Below the pieces are notes generated by a model, which was not told where the DNA came from, searched no databases, and saw only the letters and a list, made by a program, of their open reading frames with translations. A stretch of DNA of 64,000 nucleotides, from NCBI GenBank assembly GCA_023846275.1, contig JAIUJO010000190.1, forward strand, positions 324,298-388,297. The letters run 5' to 3'. This stretch comes from Vanilla planifolia (taxonomy: Eukaryota > Streptophyta > Magnoliopsida > Asparagales > Orchidaceae). Positions 1 to 12,639 of the stretch are shown here, piece by piece. Positions within the stretch are counted from its first letter, which is position 1. Every line of letters begins with the position of its first letter. Position numbers and translations under genes: made by a program.

Positions 1-545
1 GTGTATGTGTGCATTTGTGCACTTACATGCATGTGTGTGTGTGAGTGTTTGTCTTTATGCGAATGTGCATATGTGTGTGTAGGTGTTTGCATGTGTGTGT
101 GGGTTTGTTGTGTGTCACTTTGCATATGTGTTTGTGAGCATGTTTGTGTGCGCATGTGTGTAGGTGTGCATGCTTACAAATTTGTATATGTACGAGAGTC
201 TCTACAATGTGTTTGCATGTTTGTGCACATGTATTATTCTATGTGTTTTTTGCATATGTGCATGTATGTGTGTATATGTACCAGTGTGTGCATGTTTTTA
301 TGTGTGTGTGTGTGTGCATGCACGTGTGTTTGTGAGTGCTTGCTTACATGCATAGGTGTGTGGACGTGTGTGTGAACATGTGTATTCATGTTTTTTTGTG
401 TATGTGTTCATGTGCATGTATATGTGTGTGTGTGTGTGAGTCTTTGTGTGTCTATGTGTGTATGGACATGTGCAAGAATTTATTCATGTGCATGTACATT
501 TGTGTGCATGTGTGTTTGCATGTTTGTTCAAGAGTGTATTTGTGT

Positions 546-635
546 GCATGTGTGTGTGTATGGGGGATTGTGCATGTGCATGTGTGGCGTGCATGTGTGT
601 GTGTATGGGGGATTGTGCATGTGCATGTGTGGCAT
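546..635 (+). repeat. 45 bp tandem duplication in the GT array
   Basis: Two head-to-tail copies, 45 bp apart, share the uncommon word TATGGGGGATTGTGCATG followed by a GCATGTGTGG tail. The first G-run starts at 562 and the second at 607. The copies are almost identical, so this is a young slippage or unequal-exchange event compared with the surrounding decayed array. Confidence 0.8.
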
Positions 636-2169
636 GTATGTGTGTGTGTGTGCATGTGTGCATGCATATATGTGTGTGTGAGGGTGTGCATGCATGATTG
701 AATGTGTGCACATGCATATGTGTGCGAGTGTATGGATGTGTGTATGAGCATGAGTGTATGAGTGTCTGCATGTGCATGTGTGTCTGTGTATATGCATGTG
801 TCCATTTGAGTGTGTGAGCATTTGTCTACATGCATGAGTGCATGTGTGCCTGCATGTTTTCATGTGTACGTTTGTGAGATCATGCTCATGTATGTGCATT
901 TGTTTATATGCTTGTCTGAGTTTGGATTTGCATGTGTATGCAAGCTTGTTTGTGAGTGTGTATGTGTGTGCATGTATACGTGTGTTGATGAATGTTTATT
1001 AGTGCACCAATGTGTGTGTGAGCATGTGTGTTTGTGTATGTGTGCATATGTTCATAATTTTTCAGTCTGTATGTGTATGTGCATGTGTGTGTGTGTGTGC
1101 ATGTGTGTTTGTATGCTTGAGTGTACTCATGTGTTTGTGTGCTTCTGTGTGTGAATGAATGTGCATATGTGCGAGTTTGCATGTGCATGTGCAAGCGCAA
1201 GTCTATGTGCTATTGTATTTGAATGTTTGTGTGCCTGTGCACATTGCGTGCAAGTGTGTGAGTGCGGGTGAATGTGTGTGCATATGCACGTTTGTGCGGT
1301 GCACATGTGTATGCATGCATGTTTGTGTGTATGTGTTTAAGTGCATGTGAGTGTGCATATGTATGCATGCGTGTGTGTGTTTGAGTATGTGTAGGTGTGT
1401 GTGTGTGTGTGTGCATGTGTTTGCTTGAGTGTGTGAGTTTATACATGGTTGTGTGAGCATGTGTGTTATTGTATTTGTGCATGTCTATGCATATGAGTGG
1501 CTATGTGTGTGTGTGCTTGTGTGTGTCTTATGTGTTCATAAACATGTGTTAGTATTATTGTGTGCATGTTTGCATGTGAATACATGCATGTGTGCTTGAG
1601 TGTTTGTTTACATATGCATGCTTATGCATCTACATGTGTGTTCCTATGTGTGTTTGTTCATTTCTATATGTGTTAGTGTGTGTTGTTGTGTTGTGCATGT
1701 GTGTACCACTGTGTACATGTGTCTACAAGATTGTGCATGTGAATATGTGTGTGTATTTTGGGAGATGTGTTTGTGTATGTTTGCACTTATATATGTCTAT
1801 GTGGGCATATATTTGCACATGCGCATATGTTTGTTAGTCATGTTTGTGTATGTGTTTGTGATTGTGGTGTGTGTGGGTGTTGGTGCATGTGTGTGTGTGC
1901 AAGAGTTTGTGTACATGTGTGCATGAGTGCTTGTATATGTATTTTAATGTTGACACATGTATATTGGTTCTATGTAAATGTTCATATGTGTGATTGTGCA
2001 TGTGTGTTTATGTTTGTGTGTGCATATATGAGTGGGTGCATCTATGTGTGCATAGAGTGTGTGTGTCTATGTGTGCATGCATCTGTTTGCATGCTTCCAT
2101 GTGTGTGTGTGTGCCTTTTTGTGTTATGTGTGTGCATGTGTGTGTGTGAGCATGTGTATGTATGTATGC

Positions 2170-2400
2170 ATATGTGTGTGTAGCCCTGTTGGCATGTGCA
2201 CATGCATATGTGTATGTGCATGTAGGTTGTTCATCTTTTTGTGTGCATGTTTGTGCATTTGTACAAGTTTGTGTTTGAGTGAGTATTTGTATGCATGCAT
2301 GTGTGTGTATAAGTGTACGTTTATACATGTGTGCTTGTGTGTGCATGTGTGCATGTGAGACTTTGTGTTCAAGTGGGAGGATGTGTCAATGCAAGCATGG
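2170..2400 (+). repeat. Long-range duplicated block, copy A
   Basis: The 20 bp word TGAGTGAGTATTTGTATGCA at 2,276-2,295 recurs exactly at 9,568-9,587. It is preceded in both places by a TGTACAAGT word and, farther upstream, by GCACATGCATAT. Downstream, both copies have a TTTGTGTTCA word followed by TCAATG. The order is kept but the spacing differs, so the two blocks appear to be diverged copies of one segment. Confidence 0.5.
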
Positions 2401-2541
2401 TTTTTTTAGTGTGTTGGTATGTGTGTGTGAGTATGCTTATGCATGCTTATGTGTGTGTATGTGCATGAGTTCATGTGTGCGTGGACACGTGTGTGGATGT
2501 GTGTGTGTGTCTGTTGTGCATGCTTCTATGTGTGATCATGT

Positions 2542-2568
2542 GGGTGTGGGTGTGGATGTGGGTGTGGG
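2542..2568 (+). other. Possible G-quadruplex motif
   Basis: Four GGG runs (2,542-2,544, 2,548-2,550, 2,560-2,562, 2,566-2,568) are separated by loops of 3, 9 and 3 bases. The middle loop is longer than the strict seven-base rule, so folding is plausible but not assured. It arises from a local GTGGGT variant of the array. Confidence 0.4.
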
Positions 2569-3189
2569 TGTGTGTGTATTCATGTATTCATACGTGATTA
2601 TGTTTGTGTGTGTGTTTGTTTACATGTGTATTTTTATCTTTTTGTTATAAGTTTATATTGGTGTGTGTATGTTTGTATTTGTATTGATGCATTTGTGTAA
2701 GTGTAGGTATTTGTGTGTTTGTATGTGTGCACAAAAGTGGGTTTTTATGTGTGCATGTGTATATATGTTTGTTTGTGCTATGTTAGTCAAGGGGTGTGTG
2801 CCTATGCTATGTGTGCTTCATGCGTGCAAATGGATCAATGTGTGTGTGTGTGGGTGTTTATTTGTGTGCATCTATGTGCATGCACATGAATATGTTTGTG
2901 TGTGTGCATGCATGCATGAGTGTGTGTTTAAGCAAGTATGTGTGTGTGTGTACACATGAGCACATATGTGTATGTGTGTAAGTGAGCGTACATGTGTACA
3001 TGGTTATGTATGTGCATCTGTGTGTATGTGTGTGCATGTGTGTTTATACACATGTTGGAACATGGGTGTGTGTGGGTTTGTGTTAATGTGTGTGTGTGTT
3101 TGTTTGTGTGTGACTGTTTATATAGGTGTATGTGCTAGTCTATGTATACGTATGTGTACATGTGTGTGTGTATATGTGTGCATGTGTTT

Positions 3190-4752
3190 GTGTCTATGAT
3201 TTCATGTGTGTGTGCTTCCATGTCTGTGTTTTCATGTGTTCACATGTGCGCATTTGTGCATATATGTGTATGTGTTCATTCGCATTTGTATTTGTATTAT
3301 GTATGTGTATACATCTTAAGGTGTGTGCTTGTGTCTATTCGTGTGCACGTGTGTGTATGTGTCAATGTTCATTTGTGTGTGTGTGTGTTTGTGTGTTTAT
3401 GTGTCTATGTAAGCATGTGCATGTGAGGTTGAATTGATGTATATATGCATTTATATGGGTGCATTGTGTGCGGTTGTGTATATGTGCATGTATATGATTG
3501 TTTGCATGCATGCATTTGCACATGTTGGTGTGCATTTTGTGCGATTGTTTGTGTGTGTAGTTGTGCATGTGCATGTCAGTGTGCATGCATATGTCCATTT
3601 ATCTGCATGTTTTTCCTATGCATGAGCATGTGAGTGGGTGCAGGAATGTATGTGCATATGTGCAATGGTACATATGTATAAGTGTGCATGCATTTCTCTG
3701 TATTCATGTTCATGTGTGCATGTTCGTCTGTGTGTGTGAATGCATGCATGAGTTGGTGTGATTGTGTCTATATGTGTTTTTGTGTATGCGTGTGTGCACA
3801 TATGCATTCATGTATGCACATGTATTTTTCTTATGAGTGAGCATTTGTGTGTGTGTGCATCTTTGTCTGCATGTATTCGTGTGACATTTTTAGTGTATGT
3901 GAATGTGAGTGTGTTTGTGTTTACTCATGCATGTGTGTAAGTATTTCTGTGTGCGGGCATGTGTTTTTGTGTGCATGTTCATGTGTGTACTTTATGTGTG
4001 TGTTGATGTGTGCGTGCATATTTAAGCATGTGTGTGTATGTTTTGCATTCATCTGTCTCCATGCTAGAGGATACATGCTTGAGTTTGTGCATGCACTTAC
4101 ATGTGTGCATACAATTGTGTACACCAATCTATGTGTTGTGCATCAATATATGTGTTCTTTTGTGTGAATGTGTGAGCTCATGTTCATGTGTGTGTGTTTA
4201 TTGGGACATGTGTGTGCATGTGTATAGTTGCATGTGTGCAGGTGCGTGTGTGTGTGGTTATGCATGTGCGTGTGTGCAAGTGTGTGTGTGTGTGTGTGTT
4301 TGTGTTTTATCAAAGTGTGCACCTGCATGTGCTTGTGTTTATGTACATTTGTGTGAATTTGTTTGCATATCTATGGGTGGATTGTGGGTTTTTTTTCATG
4401 CTTGCATGTGAGCATGCCTGTGTGCATATTTGCATGTGTTTGAGTTTGTGTGAGTGTGTGTGTGTGTGCATGTGTGTGCATGATGTGTGTATGTGTGCAC
4501 ATGTGCATCTACACACATGCACACTTTCTTATGTGTGTGTTTGGGGTAATGTGTTTGTGTGTCTTTGTGTGTTTCTGCTCATATCTATGTTTGTGCATGA
4601 GTGCATACATGTGTTTGTGTGTATGTATATATGTGTGTATAATTTTGTATGCATGTACCTGTGTGTATGTGTGCTTGCATGTGTGTGCTTATGCTTGTGC
4701 ATGTATCTATGTGCATATTTTTAGGTGGGTGTGCACTTTTGTGCATATGTTT
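3190..4752 (+). repeat. Higher-order unit of the GT array, copy 1 (~1.56 kb)
   Basis: This is the first of three adjacent long units. They share rare anchor words in the same order: TGTCTATGA followed by GCTTCCATGTCTRTG at the start, a TCTATTSGTGTGCACRTGTG word (3,336 here), GTGACATTTTTAGTG (3,881), CAATTGTGTACACC followed by TGTGTTGTGCATC (4,112), TATCAAAGTGTGCACC (4,309) and GATTGTGGGTTTTT (4,380). These words are too specific for chance recurrence in a plain TG repeat. Confidence 0.8.
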
Positions 4753-6304
4753 GTGTCTATGAGTTCTGCATCTGTGCTTCCAAGTCTATGTGCTTTCGTA
4801 TGTTCAAATGTGTGCTTGCATATGTGTGCATTTATGGATATGCATGTATGTGTACATTCATATTTGTATTTTTATGTGTGTATGTGCATACGTCATAAGC
4901 TGTGGGCTTATGTCTATTGGTGTGCACGTGTGTGTATGTGACAACATTTGTTCATGTGTGTGTTTATGCATCTATGTAAGCATATGGACATGAGAATGGG
5001 TTCATGTGTTTATTTGCATGGATATTGGTGCATTGTGTTCGATTGTGTATACATGCTTGTGTGTGAGGGTGTGCACACATGTGTTTGCACATGTCGATGT
5101 GCATTGTGTGCAATTGTGTATCAATGTGTAGTTGTGCATGCGTGTGCTTGTGCATGTCAGTGTGCATGTATTTGCATGTTATTTTCCTCTGCATGTCCAT
5201 GTGAGTGTGTGCATGAATGTGTGTGTGTGTGTGTGCAAAGCTACATATGCATATGTAAGTGTGCATACATTTGTCTTTATTCATGTTCATATGTGCATAT
5301 TCATGTGTGTTGGTGTATCAGTGAATGTGAGTTTTTGTGTACATACGTGTATGCATATGCGTTCATGTATGTACTTGTTTTTTGTTTGTGTGTGTGCATA
5401 TGTGTGTGTGAGCATCTTTGTGCCCATGTGTGCATGTATTTGTGTGACCTTTTTAGTGTGTGTGAATGTGAGTGTGTTTGTGCTTGCTTGTGCATGTATG
5501 TAAGTATTTTTGTGTGTGTGCATGCATTTGTGTGTGCATTTGCATGTGTGTTCTTTATGTGTGTGTTGATGTGTGCATGAATGTTTAAGCATGTGTGTGC
5601 AAGTTTTGCATTCATATGTGTCCATGTTAGAGCATATGTGTGTGAGTTTTTGCATTCACTTATAGGTATGCATGCAATTGTGTACACCCATCTTTGTGTT
5701 GTGCATCTATGCATGTGTGCTTATGTGTGTGTGTGTGGGCAAGTGTGTGTGAACATATGTTCATGTGTATGCGTGTATGTTTATTGGTGCATGTGTGTGC
5801 TTGTGCATAGTTACATGTGTGTGTGTGTAGGTGTGCGTGAGTGTGTGCGTGGTTGTGCATGTGCATTTGTTTTATTTTTTGTCAAAGTGTGCACATGTAT
5901 GTGGTTGTGACTATGTACATTTGTATGTATTTTTGTGCATGCCTATGGGGGTATTGTGGGTTTTTGCGCGTGCTAGCATGTGTGCATGCATATGTGCATA
6001 TTTGTGTGTGTTTCAGTCTATGTGTGTGCGCACATGTGTGTGCATAAGTTTGTGTATGTGTGCACATGTGCGTACTTTCTTGTGTGTGTTTAGGGAATGT
6101 GGGTGTGTCTTTTTGTGTTTGTGCGCATATCTATATTTGTGCATGAGTGCATGCATATGTGTGTCCATGCGTGAATGTATATGTGTGTGCATTTCAATGT
6201 GCATGTGATTGTGTGTGTGTGTGTGCATGCATGTGTGTGCTTATGCTTGTGTATGAGTCTAAGTGCATATTTATGGGTAAGTCTACACTTATGTGCATGT
6301 CTTT
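4753..6304 (+). repeat. Higher-order unit of the GT array, copy 2 (~1.55 kb)
   Basis: Second adjacent unit. The anchors of copy 1 return in order: GTGTCTATGAGTTC (4,753), TCTATTGGTGTGCACGTGTG (4,912), GTGACCTTTTTAGTG (5,444), CAATTGTGTACACCCATC (5,669), GTCAAAGTGTGCACATG (5,879) and TATTGTGGGTTTTTG (5,950). Spacing from copy 1 stays close to 1.56 kb at every anchor, so the whole unit was duplicated, not only parts of it. Confidence 0.8.
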
Positions 6305-8010
6305 GTGTCTATGAGTTCATTGTGCATGCTTCCATGTCTATGTGTTTTAGTATGTCCACATGTGTGCATGCATGTGTGTGCATTTGTGCATATAAGTGAA
6401 TGTGTGCATTTGTATTTGTATTTGCAAGTGTATGTGCATATGTCTTAATGTGTGTGCTTTATGTCTATTGGTGTGCACATGTGTATGTGTAAATGTTTGT
6501 TCGTGTGTGTTTGTGTGTTTATGCATCTATGTAAGCATGTGCACATGAGGATGGGTTCATGTATGTGTGTGTGCATGTATATGTGTGCATTGTGTGTGAT
6601 CGTGTATCTGTGCATGTGTGTGAGTGTGTGCATGTATGCATTTGCACATGTCAATGTGCATTATGCTTGATTGTGTATGTGTGTAGATAGTTGTGCATGC
6701 ATATGCATATGCATGTTAGTGTGCACGCATCTATGCATGTATCTGCATGCTTTTTTCCAATGCATGTGCATGTGAGTGTGTCCATGAATTTGTGTGTGTG
6801 TGTATGCAAAGGTATAGATGCATGTGTGAGTGTGCATGCATTCGTCTATATTCACACTCATGTGTGCATGTTCATGTGTGTGTGTGTGTGTGTGTGTGCA
6901 TGTGTGTGTTGGTGTGTCTGTAATAGTGTCTTTGTGTACGTGTGTGTGTGCATATGCATTCATGCATGTACATGTTTTTTGTTTGTGAGTATGCATATGT
7001 GTGTGTTAGCATCTTTGTGTGCATGTGTGCATGTGTGCATGTATTTATGTGACGTTTTTAGTGTGTGTGAATGTGTGTGTGTTTGTGCTTACTTGTGCAT
7101 GTGTGTAAGTATTTTTGTGTATGCATGAGTTTGCATGTGTGTTTGTCAGTGCATGTGCATGTGCGTGCTTTATGTCCATGTTGACGTGTATGTGCAAGTT
7201 TAAGCATGTGTGTATATGATTTGCATTTGTCAGTGTCCATGTTAGAGCATACATGTGTGAGTTTATGCATGCACTTATTGGTGTGCATGCAATTGTGTAC
7301 ACCCAACTTTGTGTTGTGCATCTATGCGTGTGTGTTTATGAGTGTGTGAGGGCATGTGTGTGTGAGCGCATGGTCATGTGTATGTGTGTGTGCGCACTTG
7401 TGCATTTATTGATTCAGTGTGTGCATGTAGGTGTAGGGGTGTGTGTGTGTGTGTGTGAGTGTGGTTGTGCATGTCTGTGTGCAAGTGTGTGTGTATTTTT
7501 TCTTTTTTGTTAAAGTGTGCACATGCATGTGCTTGGGTTTGTGCACATTTGTGTATATTTGGGTGCATGTCTATGAGGGGGACTGTGGGTTTTTGTGTGT
7601 GCTTGCATGTGTGTATGCCTTTGTGCATATTTGTCACATGCATGTGCTTGGGTTTGTGCACATTTGTGTATATTTGGGTGCATTGTCTATGAGGAGGATT
7701 GTGGGTTTTTGTGTGTGCTTGCATGTGTGTATGCCTTTGTGCATATTTGTGTGTGTTTGTGTGTGTTTGTGTGTACATGTGTGCATGAGTGTGTGGGTGT
7801 GCACACGTGCACATTTTCTTATGTGTGTGTATCGAAGAATGCACATTTGTCTTTGCGTTTTTGTGCTCATACCTATTTTTATGCATGACTGCATGCATAT
7901 GTGTGTGCATTTGCATGTGCATGTGCTAGTGTGTGTGGGTGTGTGTGTGGTTATTCTTATGTGTGTGTTTATGTGCATATTTTTGGGTGGATGTGTGTGT
8001 GTGCTTGTGT
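6305..8010 (+). repeat. Higher-order unit of the GT array, copy 3 (~1.7 kb)
   Basis: Third adjacent unit with the same anchor order: GTGTCTATGAGTTCATTG (6,305), TCTATTGGTGTGCACATG (6,470), GTGACGTTTTTAGTG (7,049), CAATTGTGTACACCCAAC (7,289), GTTAAAGTGTGCACATGC (7,508) and ACTGTGGGTTTTTGTG (7,581). It is longer than copies 1 and 2 mainly because of an internal 115 bp duplication (7,520-7,750). The unit fades at about 8,010, after an ATTTTTGGGTGGATG word that matches the end of the earlier copies. Confidence 0.75.
7520..7750 (+). repeat. 115 bp tandem duplication inside higher-order copy 3
   Basis: The segment starting CACATGCATGTGCTTGGG at 7,520 begins again at 7,635. Both copies run through ATATTTGGGTGCAT, TCTATGAGG, TGTGGGTTTTTGTG and GCATATTTGT. 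Differences are few (one small indel in the TCTATGAGG region), so this duplication is more recent than the 1.56 kb units that contain it. Confidence 0.88.
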
Positions 8011-9429
8011 TCACATTTGTCTACGTGCATGTGTGCATGCGACTATGTGTGCATGTGCATGTATGTGTTCATAAGTCCATGTGTGGGTGTGTGTATGTAT
8101 GTATGTTTGCATGTGCATGTGATATTGTTCTTATGCATGTCCATGTGTTTGCAAGCATGTGTGTATGTGTGTGTGTGTGTGTGCATATGTGAGTGCATAC
8201 ATGTATATGTGTGTGAGTGCATGCATGTGTGTATGTGCATGCTTGTTTGTGTATGTATGTGTGTATATGTGCATAAGTGTGTGTGTGTGCATTTACATGT
8301 GTGCGAGTGTGTGTATGTGTGTGTTTGTGCATGTATTAGTATGCGTGGGTGTGTATGTGTGTGTCTTTGTGTGTTCCTATGATTGTGTGCTTGAGTGTGT
8401 GTGTAGTTGTGCAAGTGTGTATATTTGTGGGTGTGTGTGCATGGGTGTACTTACATGTGTGTGTATGCATGTGCATGTGCATGTATGTGTGTATGGGGTT
8501 GCTTATAAAAATGTATGTGCATTCTTATGTGTGCGGGTTGTCAATGTGTGCGTGTGCATGTGCATGTGTGTATGTGTTAGTGCATGTGTGCATTTATGTT
8601 TATGTGTATGCATATGCATATGCATGCATTTGTGCATGTGTGTGTGCATTCATGTATTTGTGTATTTGTTAATGTGTGAGCATATTTATGTGTGGGTGCA
8701 TGTGTGTGTTTTTTGTGTGTGCGTGTGTGCATGCATGCATGAGTGTGTATGTGTGTGCACTCATTCATATGCATGTGTGCATGCTTGTGCTTGTGTATGT
8801 ATGTGTGCTTGCTTATGTTTGCATCAGTGTGTGTGCATCTCTGTGTGAGTGTGGATGCACATGTGATTGTGTTCATGTGTGTATATATGTGTGTGCATGT
8901 GTGTTCGGATATCAGTGAGTCTCTATGTTTGTGTGTGAATCTACTTATGTGGGTGTGTGTGTGCATGATCACCCATGTGCATGTACTTGTGTGTGCACAA
9001 GAGTGCATGTATTTGTATGTGTGTGTGTGTGCATGTATATTTGTTTGTGTACTTTTTTGTGTGTGTGTGTGTGCATGTGTGTATGTGTCCATGTGGGTGT
9101 TGGTGTATGTGTGTTTATCTATATGTGTGCTTATGTATTTACATATGTGTGTGTATGTTTGTGTGCTTGTATGTATGTGTATATATTTTACTATACATGT
9201 ATGTGGGTTGCGTGTTCATTAGTGCATGTGCATGTGTGTGATTACGAATGTGTGTTTGTGTTTGAGTTTATTTGTGCATGTGTGCATGCATGCATGTGTG
9301 CTTTTCTATGATTGTGAATATGATTATGTCTATGTACACGTGTATTCATGGGAGTGTTTGTCTGTGCATGTGTTTGCATGTGTGTGCATGTGTGTGTAAG
9401 AATGCATGTTGTTTGTTTGTGTGTGTATG

Positions 9430-9660
9430 TGTACATGGGTGTGTATATGCACATGCATATATGTGTAGTTACACGTATGGTTGTGCATTTGTGTGTGTGT
9501 ATGTGTGTGCTTTTGCATGCATGCATGCGTGTGTGCTTGTGTGTGTTTGTGTGTACAAGTGTCTATTTGAGTGAGTATTTGTATGCACAAATGTGTGTGT
9601 ATGTTTGTGAGTGTGTGCATATGTACATGTCAGAGTTTGTGTTCATGTGCATCAATGTTT
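9430..9660 (+). repeat. Long-range duplicated block, copy B
   Basis: Partner of the block at 2,170-2,400. It shares the exact 20 bp word at 9,568-9,587 and the flanking order GCACATGCATAT, TGTACAAGT, TTTGTGTTCA. Indels of tens of bases separate the anchors, so this copy is old. A weaker relative of the central word lies near 10,490 (GTGAGTGAATGTTTGTATGAG is its form there, shortened: GTGAGTGAATGTTTGTATG). Confidence 0.5.
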
Positions 9661-10799
9661 TGATATGTGAGCATATTTTATGTGAGCTTGTGGGTATTTG
9701 TGTGTACGTATGCTCGTGTGCATGTATGTGTGTGTGTGTGTGCATGTTTTGTTTGTGTATTTGTGTTTGTGCAAGCATGCAGGTGTGTGTGTTTGTGCAC
9801 TTGTGTATATCTCTTTATGCTTTCTTCTAGGTGTGTGTGTGCACATGGGTGTGGGTGTGTGTATGCACATGTGCTTGCACATGTGTGCATGTGTTTGAAT
9901 GTGATTATGTGTGTGTTTGTGTTTGCATATGTGTGCATGTGTGTTTCAGCATGTGTTTGAAAGTGTGTGTGTTGTGGTGTATGCACATGTGTGTACATTT
10001 GTGCACTTGTGTTTATATACATGTGCATGTGTAAGTTCATGTGTTTGTGTCTGTTCGTGTGTTTGTTCACATGTGAATTTCTATGTGTGTGCGTGTGCAT
10101 GTCTAAGCATATCTACTTATTTTTGTTGTGTATGTGTGGGGTGTTTTCATATGCAGTATGTGTGTGCGTGTGCATGTGTGTGCACTAGATTATGTGTGTC
10201 TGTTTGCGTGCATCTACACTTGTATGTGTGTGTGAGTTAGTGTGCCAGTGTGTGTATGGTGGGTGTTTATGTGTGTGCCTATGTGTGCACACATGAATCT
10301 GTCTGTGTGTGTTTGTGTGCATGAATGTGTATTTGTGTATGTGTGTGTATGTGTCTATGTCTATACATAGGACATATGTGTATGTGTATATGTGTGTGTG
10401 TAAGCACATTTGTTTATGTGTTTGTTTGTGTGCATTTATCTGTGACTATGTGCATGTGTGTTTGTGTGCATGTATGTACATCTGTGTATGTGAGTGAATG
10501 TTTGTATGAGCTTGTGTGTGCATGTTCATGAACGTGCATGTGTGCATATGTGTGTATGTTTGTGTGTGTGTTTGTGTGCGTGTGTGGGCGACTCTGTGTG
10601 CATGTGTTTGTGTCTATGCATACATGTGTGTGTGCATCTATGTCTGCATGTATTAATGTGTTTGTATTTATATGTATACATGTATTTATGCAATTGTGTA
10701 TGTTTTTTCATGTGTCTGCTCAAGTTTTAGGTTGTGTGCATGTGTGTGTTTGTGTTTGCATGGGTATATATGCGAGTTTTCATTCATGTTTGCATCTGT

Positions 10800-11860
10800 G
10801 CATTTATGTGTTTGTGGTGTGTAAGCATGTGCACATGTGGGTGTGTTCATGCATGAGTCTGTGAGTGTATGCAAGTGCATTGTGTGCACAATGTGTGTGT
10901 GTGTGTGTGCATATGTGCATTCATGTGCCTACATGTGCATGCATATTTAGGTGTGCATGCATGTGTGTTTGTGTATCTACATGTTTGTTTGAATATGTGT
11001 GAACATATGAATGTGTGTGTGTGTGTGCAAAGGTATGCATGTGAATGTGTTTGTCCATATTCGTGTGCATGTGTGTATGTTGGTGTTAGTGTGTGTGTGT
11101 GTGCATGTGTGAGCTTGTTTTTTGTACATGTCTGTATGCATGTCTATTTTTTTGTGCGCAAGTGTGCATGAGTGTATGCATGTGAGCATCTTTGTGAGCA
11201 TGTGTGCTTATGTGTGTGTATTTGTGTGAATATATATTGTGTGCATATGAGCACGTGTGTGAATGCCTGTGCACATCTGTATGTATTTTTTGGTGTGTAC
11301 ATGAGTTTGCACAGGTGTGTTTATGTCTACATGTGTGTGCATTTGCTTCGCACACATGCCAGTTTGTTTGTGCATGTGTGCGTGTATTTTCAACACATCT
11401 ATGGGCATGTTAGTGCATACATGTGTGTGTGTGTTTGTGTTTGTACATGTGACTACAAATGTGCATGTAATTATGTACATGCATCTTTGTTTGTGTTCAT
11501 GCATGTGAGTACAATTATGTATGTGTGTGAGTGAATGCTTGTGGTGTAGGCCTATGTTCATGTGTGTGTGTGCATGTGTGCATACAAACTTGTGGGTGTG
11601 TTTGTGAGTACATATGTGAGCATATGTGTATTTGCCTATTTGTGTGTGCGTGTGTATAGCTGTGCACATAAGCGTGTTTATGTGTGTATTTGAGTCTACT
11701 TGTGTGTGCAAGTGTGTATGCATGTGTGTCTCTGTGCATTTGTATGTGTTTGTTTGCCTGTGCATGTGTGTGTGTCTATGTGTGTCTATGTGTATGTCTA
11801 TGAGAGTAGATTGTAGGATTGTGTGTGCTTGCATGTGTATGTGCCTGCATGAGTATGTGT
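10800..11860 (+). repeat. Decayed copy of the ~1.56 kb higher-order unit
   Basis: Ordered but weakened anchors are visible: TAAGCATGTGCACATG with a following GTTCATG (10,822), GTCCATATTCGTG (11,053), GTGAGCATCTTTGTGAGC (11,182) and ATTGTAGGATTGTGTGTGC (11,809). The order agrees with copies 1-3, but some anchors are missing and the spacing has drifted. I infer an older copy; a self-alignment would settle it. Confidence 0.4.
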
Positions 11861-12639
11861 GTTCATTTGCGTGTGTGTTAGTGCATGAGCATACATATGT
11901 GTGTGTGTCTTTTTGCTCGTATGTGTGTTCAAATGTGTTTTTGTGTGTACATGAGTTCTTAAGTGTGTGTCTGTGTGAACATGTGTGTGTGTGCACACAT
12001 GTGCACATGCTTATGTTTGTATATGGGTACATGCATGTGTGTCACTTCATGCATGTGTGCTCTTGGCTATGTTTGTGCATGACTTTATGCATATGTCTAT
12101 GCATTTCTATATGCATATTTGTGTTTATTTGCATGTGTTAGTGTGTGTTTGCATGTGTGTCAACATTCATGTCTGGTCTTATGCATATGTGAGTGTGTGA
12201 GCATATTTTTGGGTGATGTGTATTTGAGAGTGCATGGATGTGTGTGTGCATGACTATTTGTGCCTATCAATGTCTATTTGTGCATAAGTTCATCTAAGTA
12301 TATGTGTGTGCATGTGTGCATGTGCATGTGTGTGCAAGTTTGCATGTGTTTGTGTTCTTGTGGTCTTGCACATGTGTGTATGTTTGTATCTACATGTGTG
12401 TGACTGTGATTGTGCATGTGTGTGCATGTGTTCATGGGTGACAAGATAGATGTGTGTGTGTATGCATGCTTGTGCACTTGTTTGATTGTGTAGTTGTTAA
12501 GTCGTGATGTATGCAGGCTTATGTGCATTTTTTTGTGTCTATGTGTGTTCATGTGTTTGTGCATGTGTGTGTGTGTATGCTTGTGTGTGTGTGTAGGTGT
12601 GTGTGTGCATATGTGTTCATATATGTACATGTGTTATTG

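Noticed and set aside
3190..8010. CRISPR-like direct repeats
   Set aside because: Repeats are GT simple sequence or 1.56 kb units; there are no short conserved repeats with unique spacers and no associated genes.
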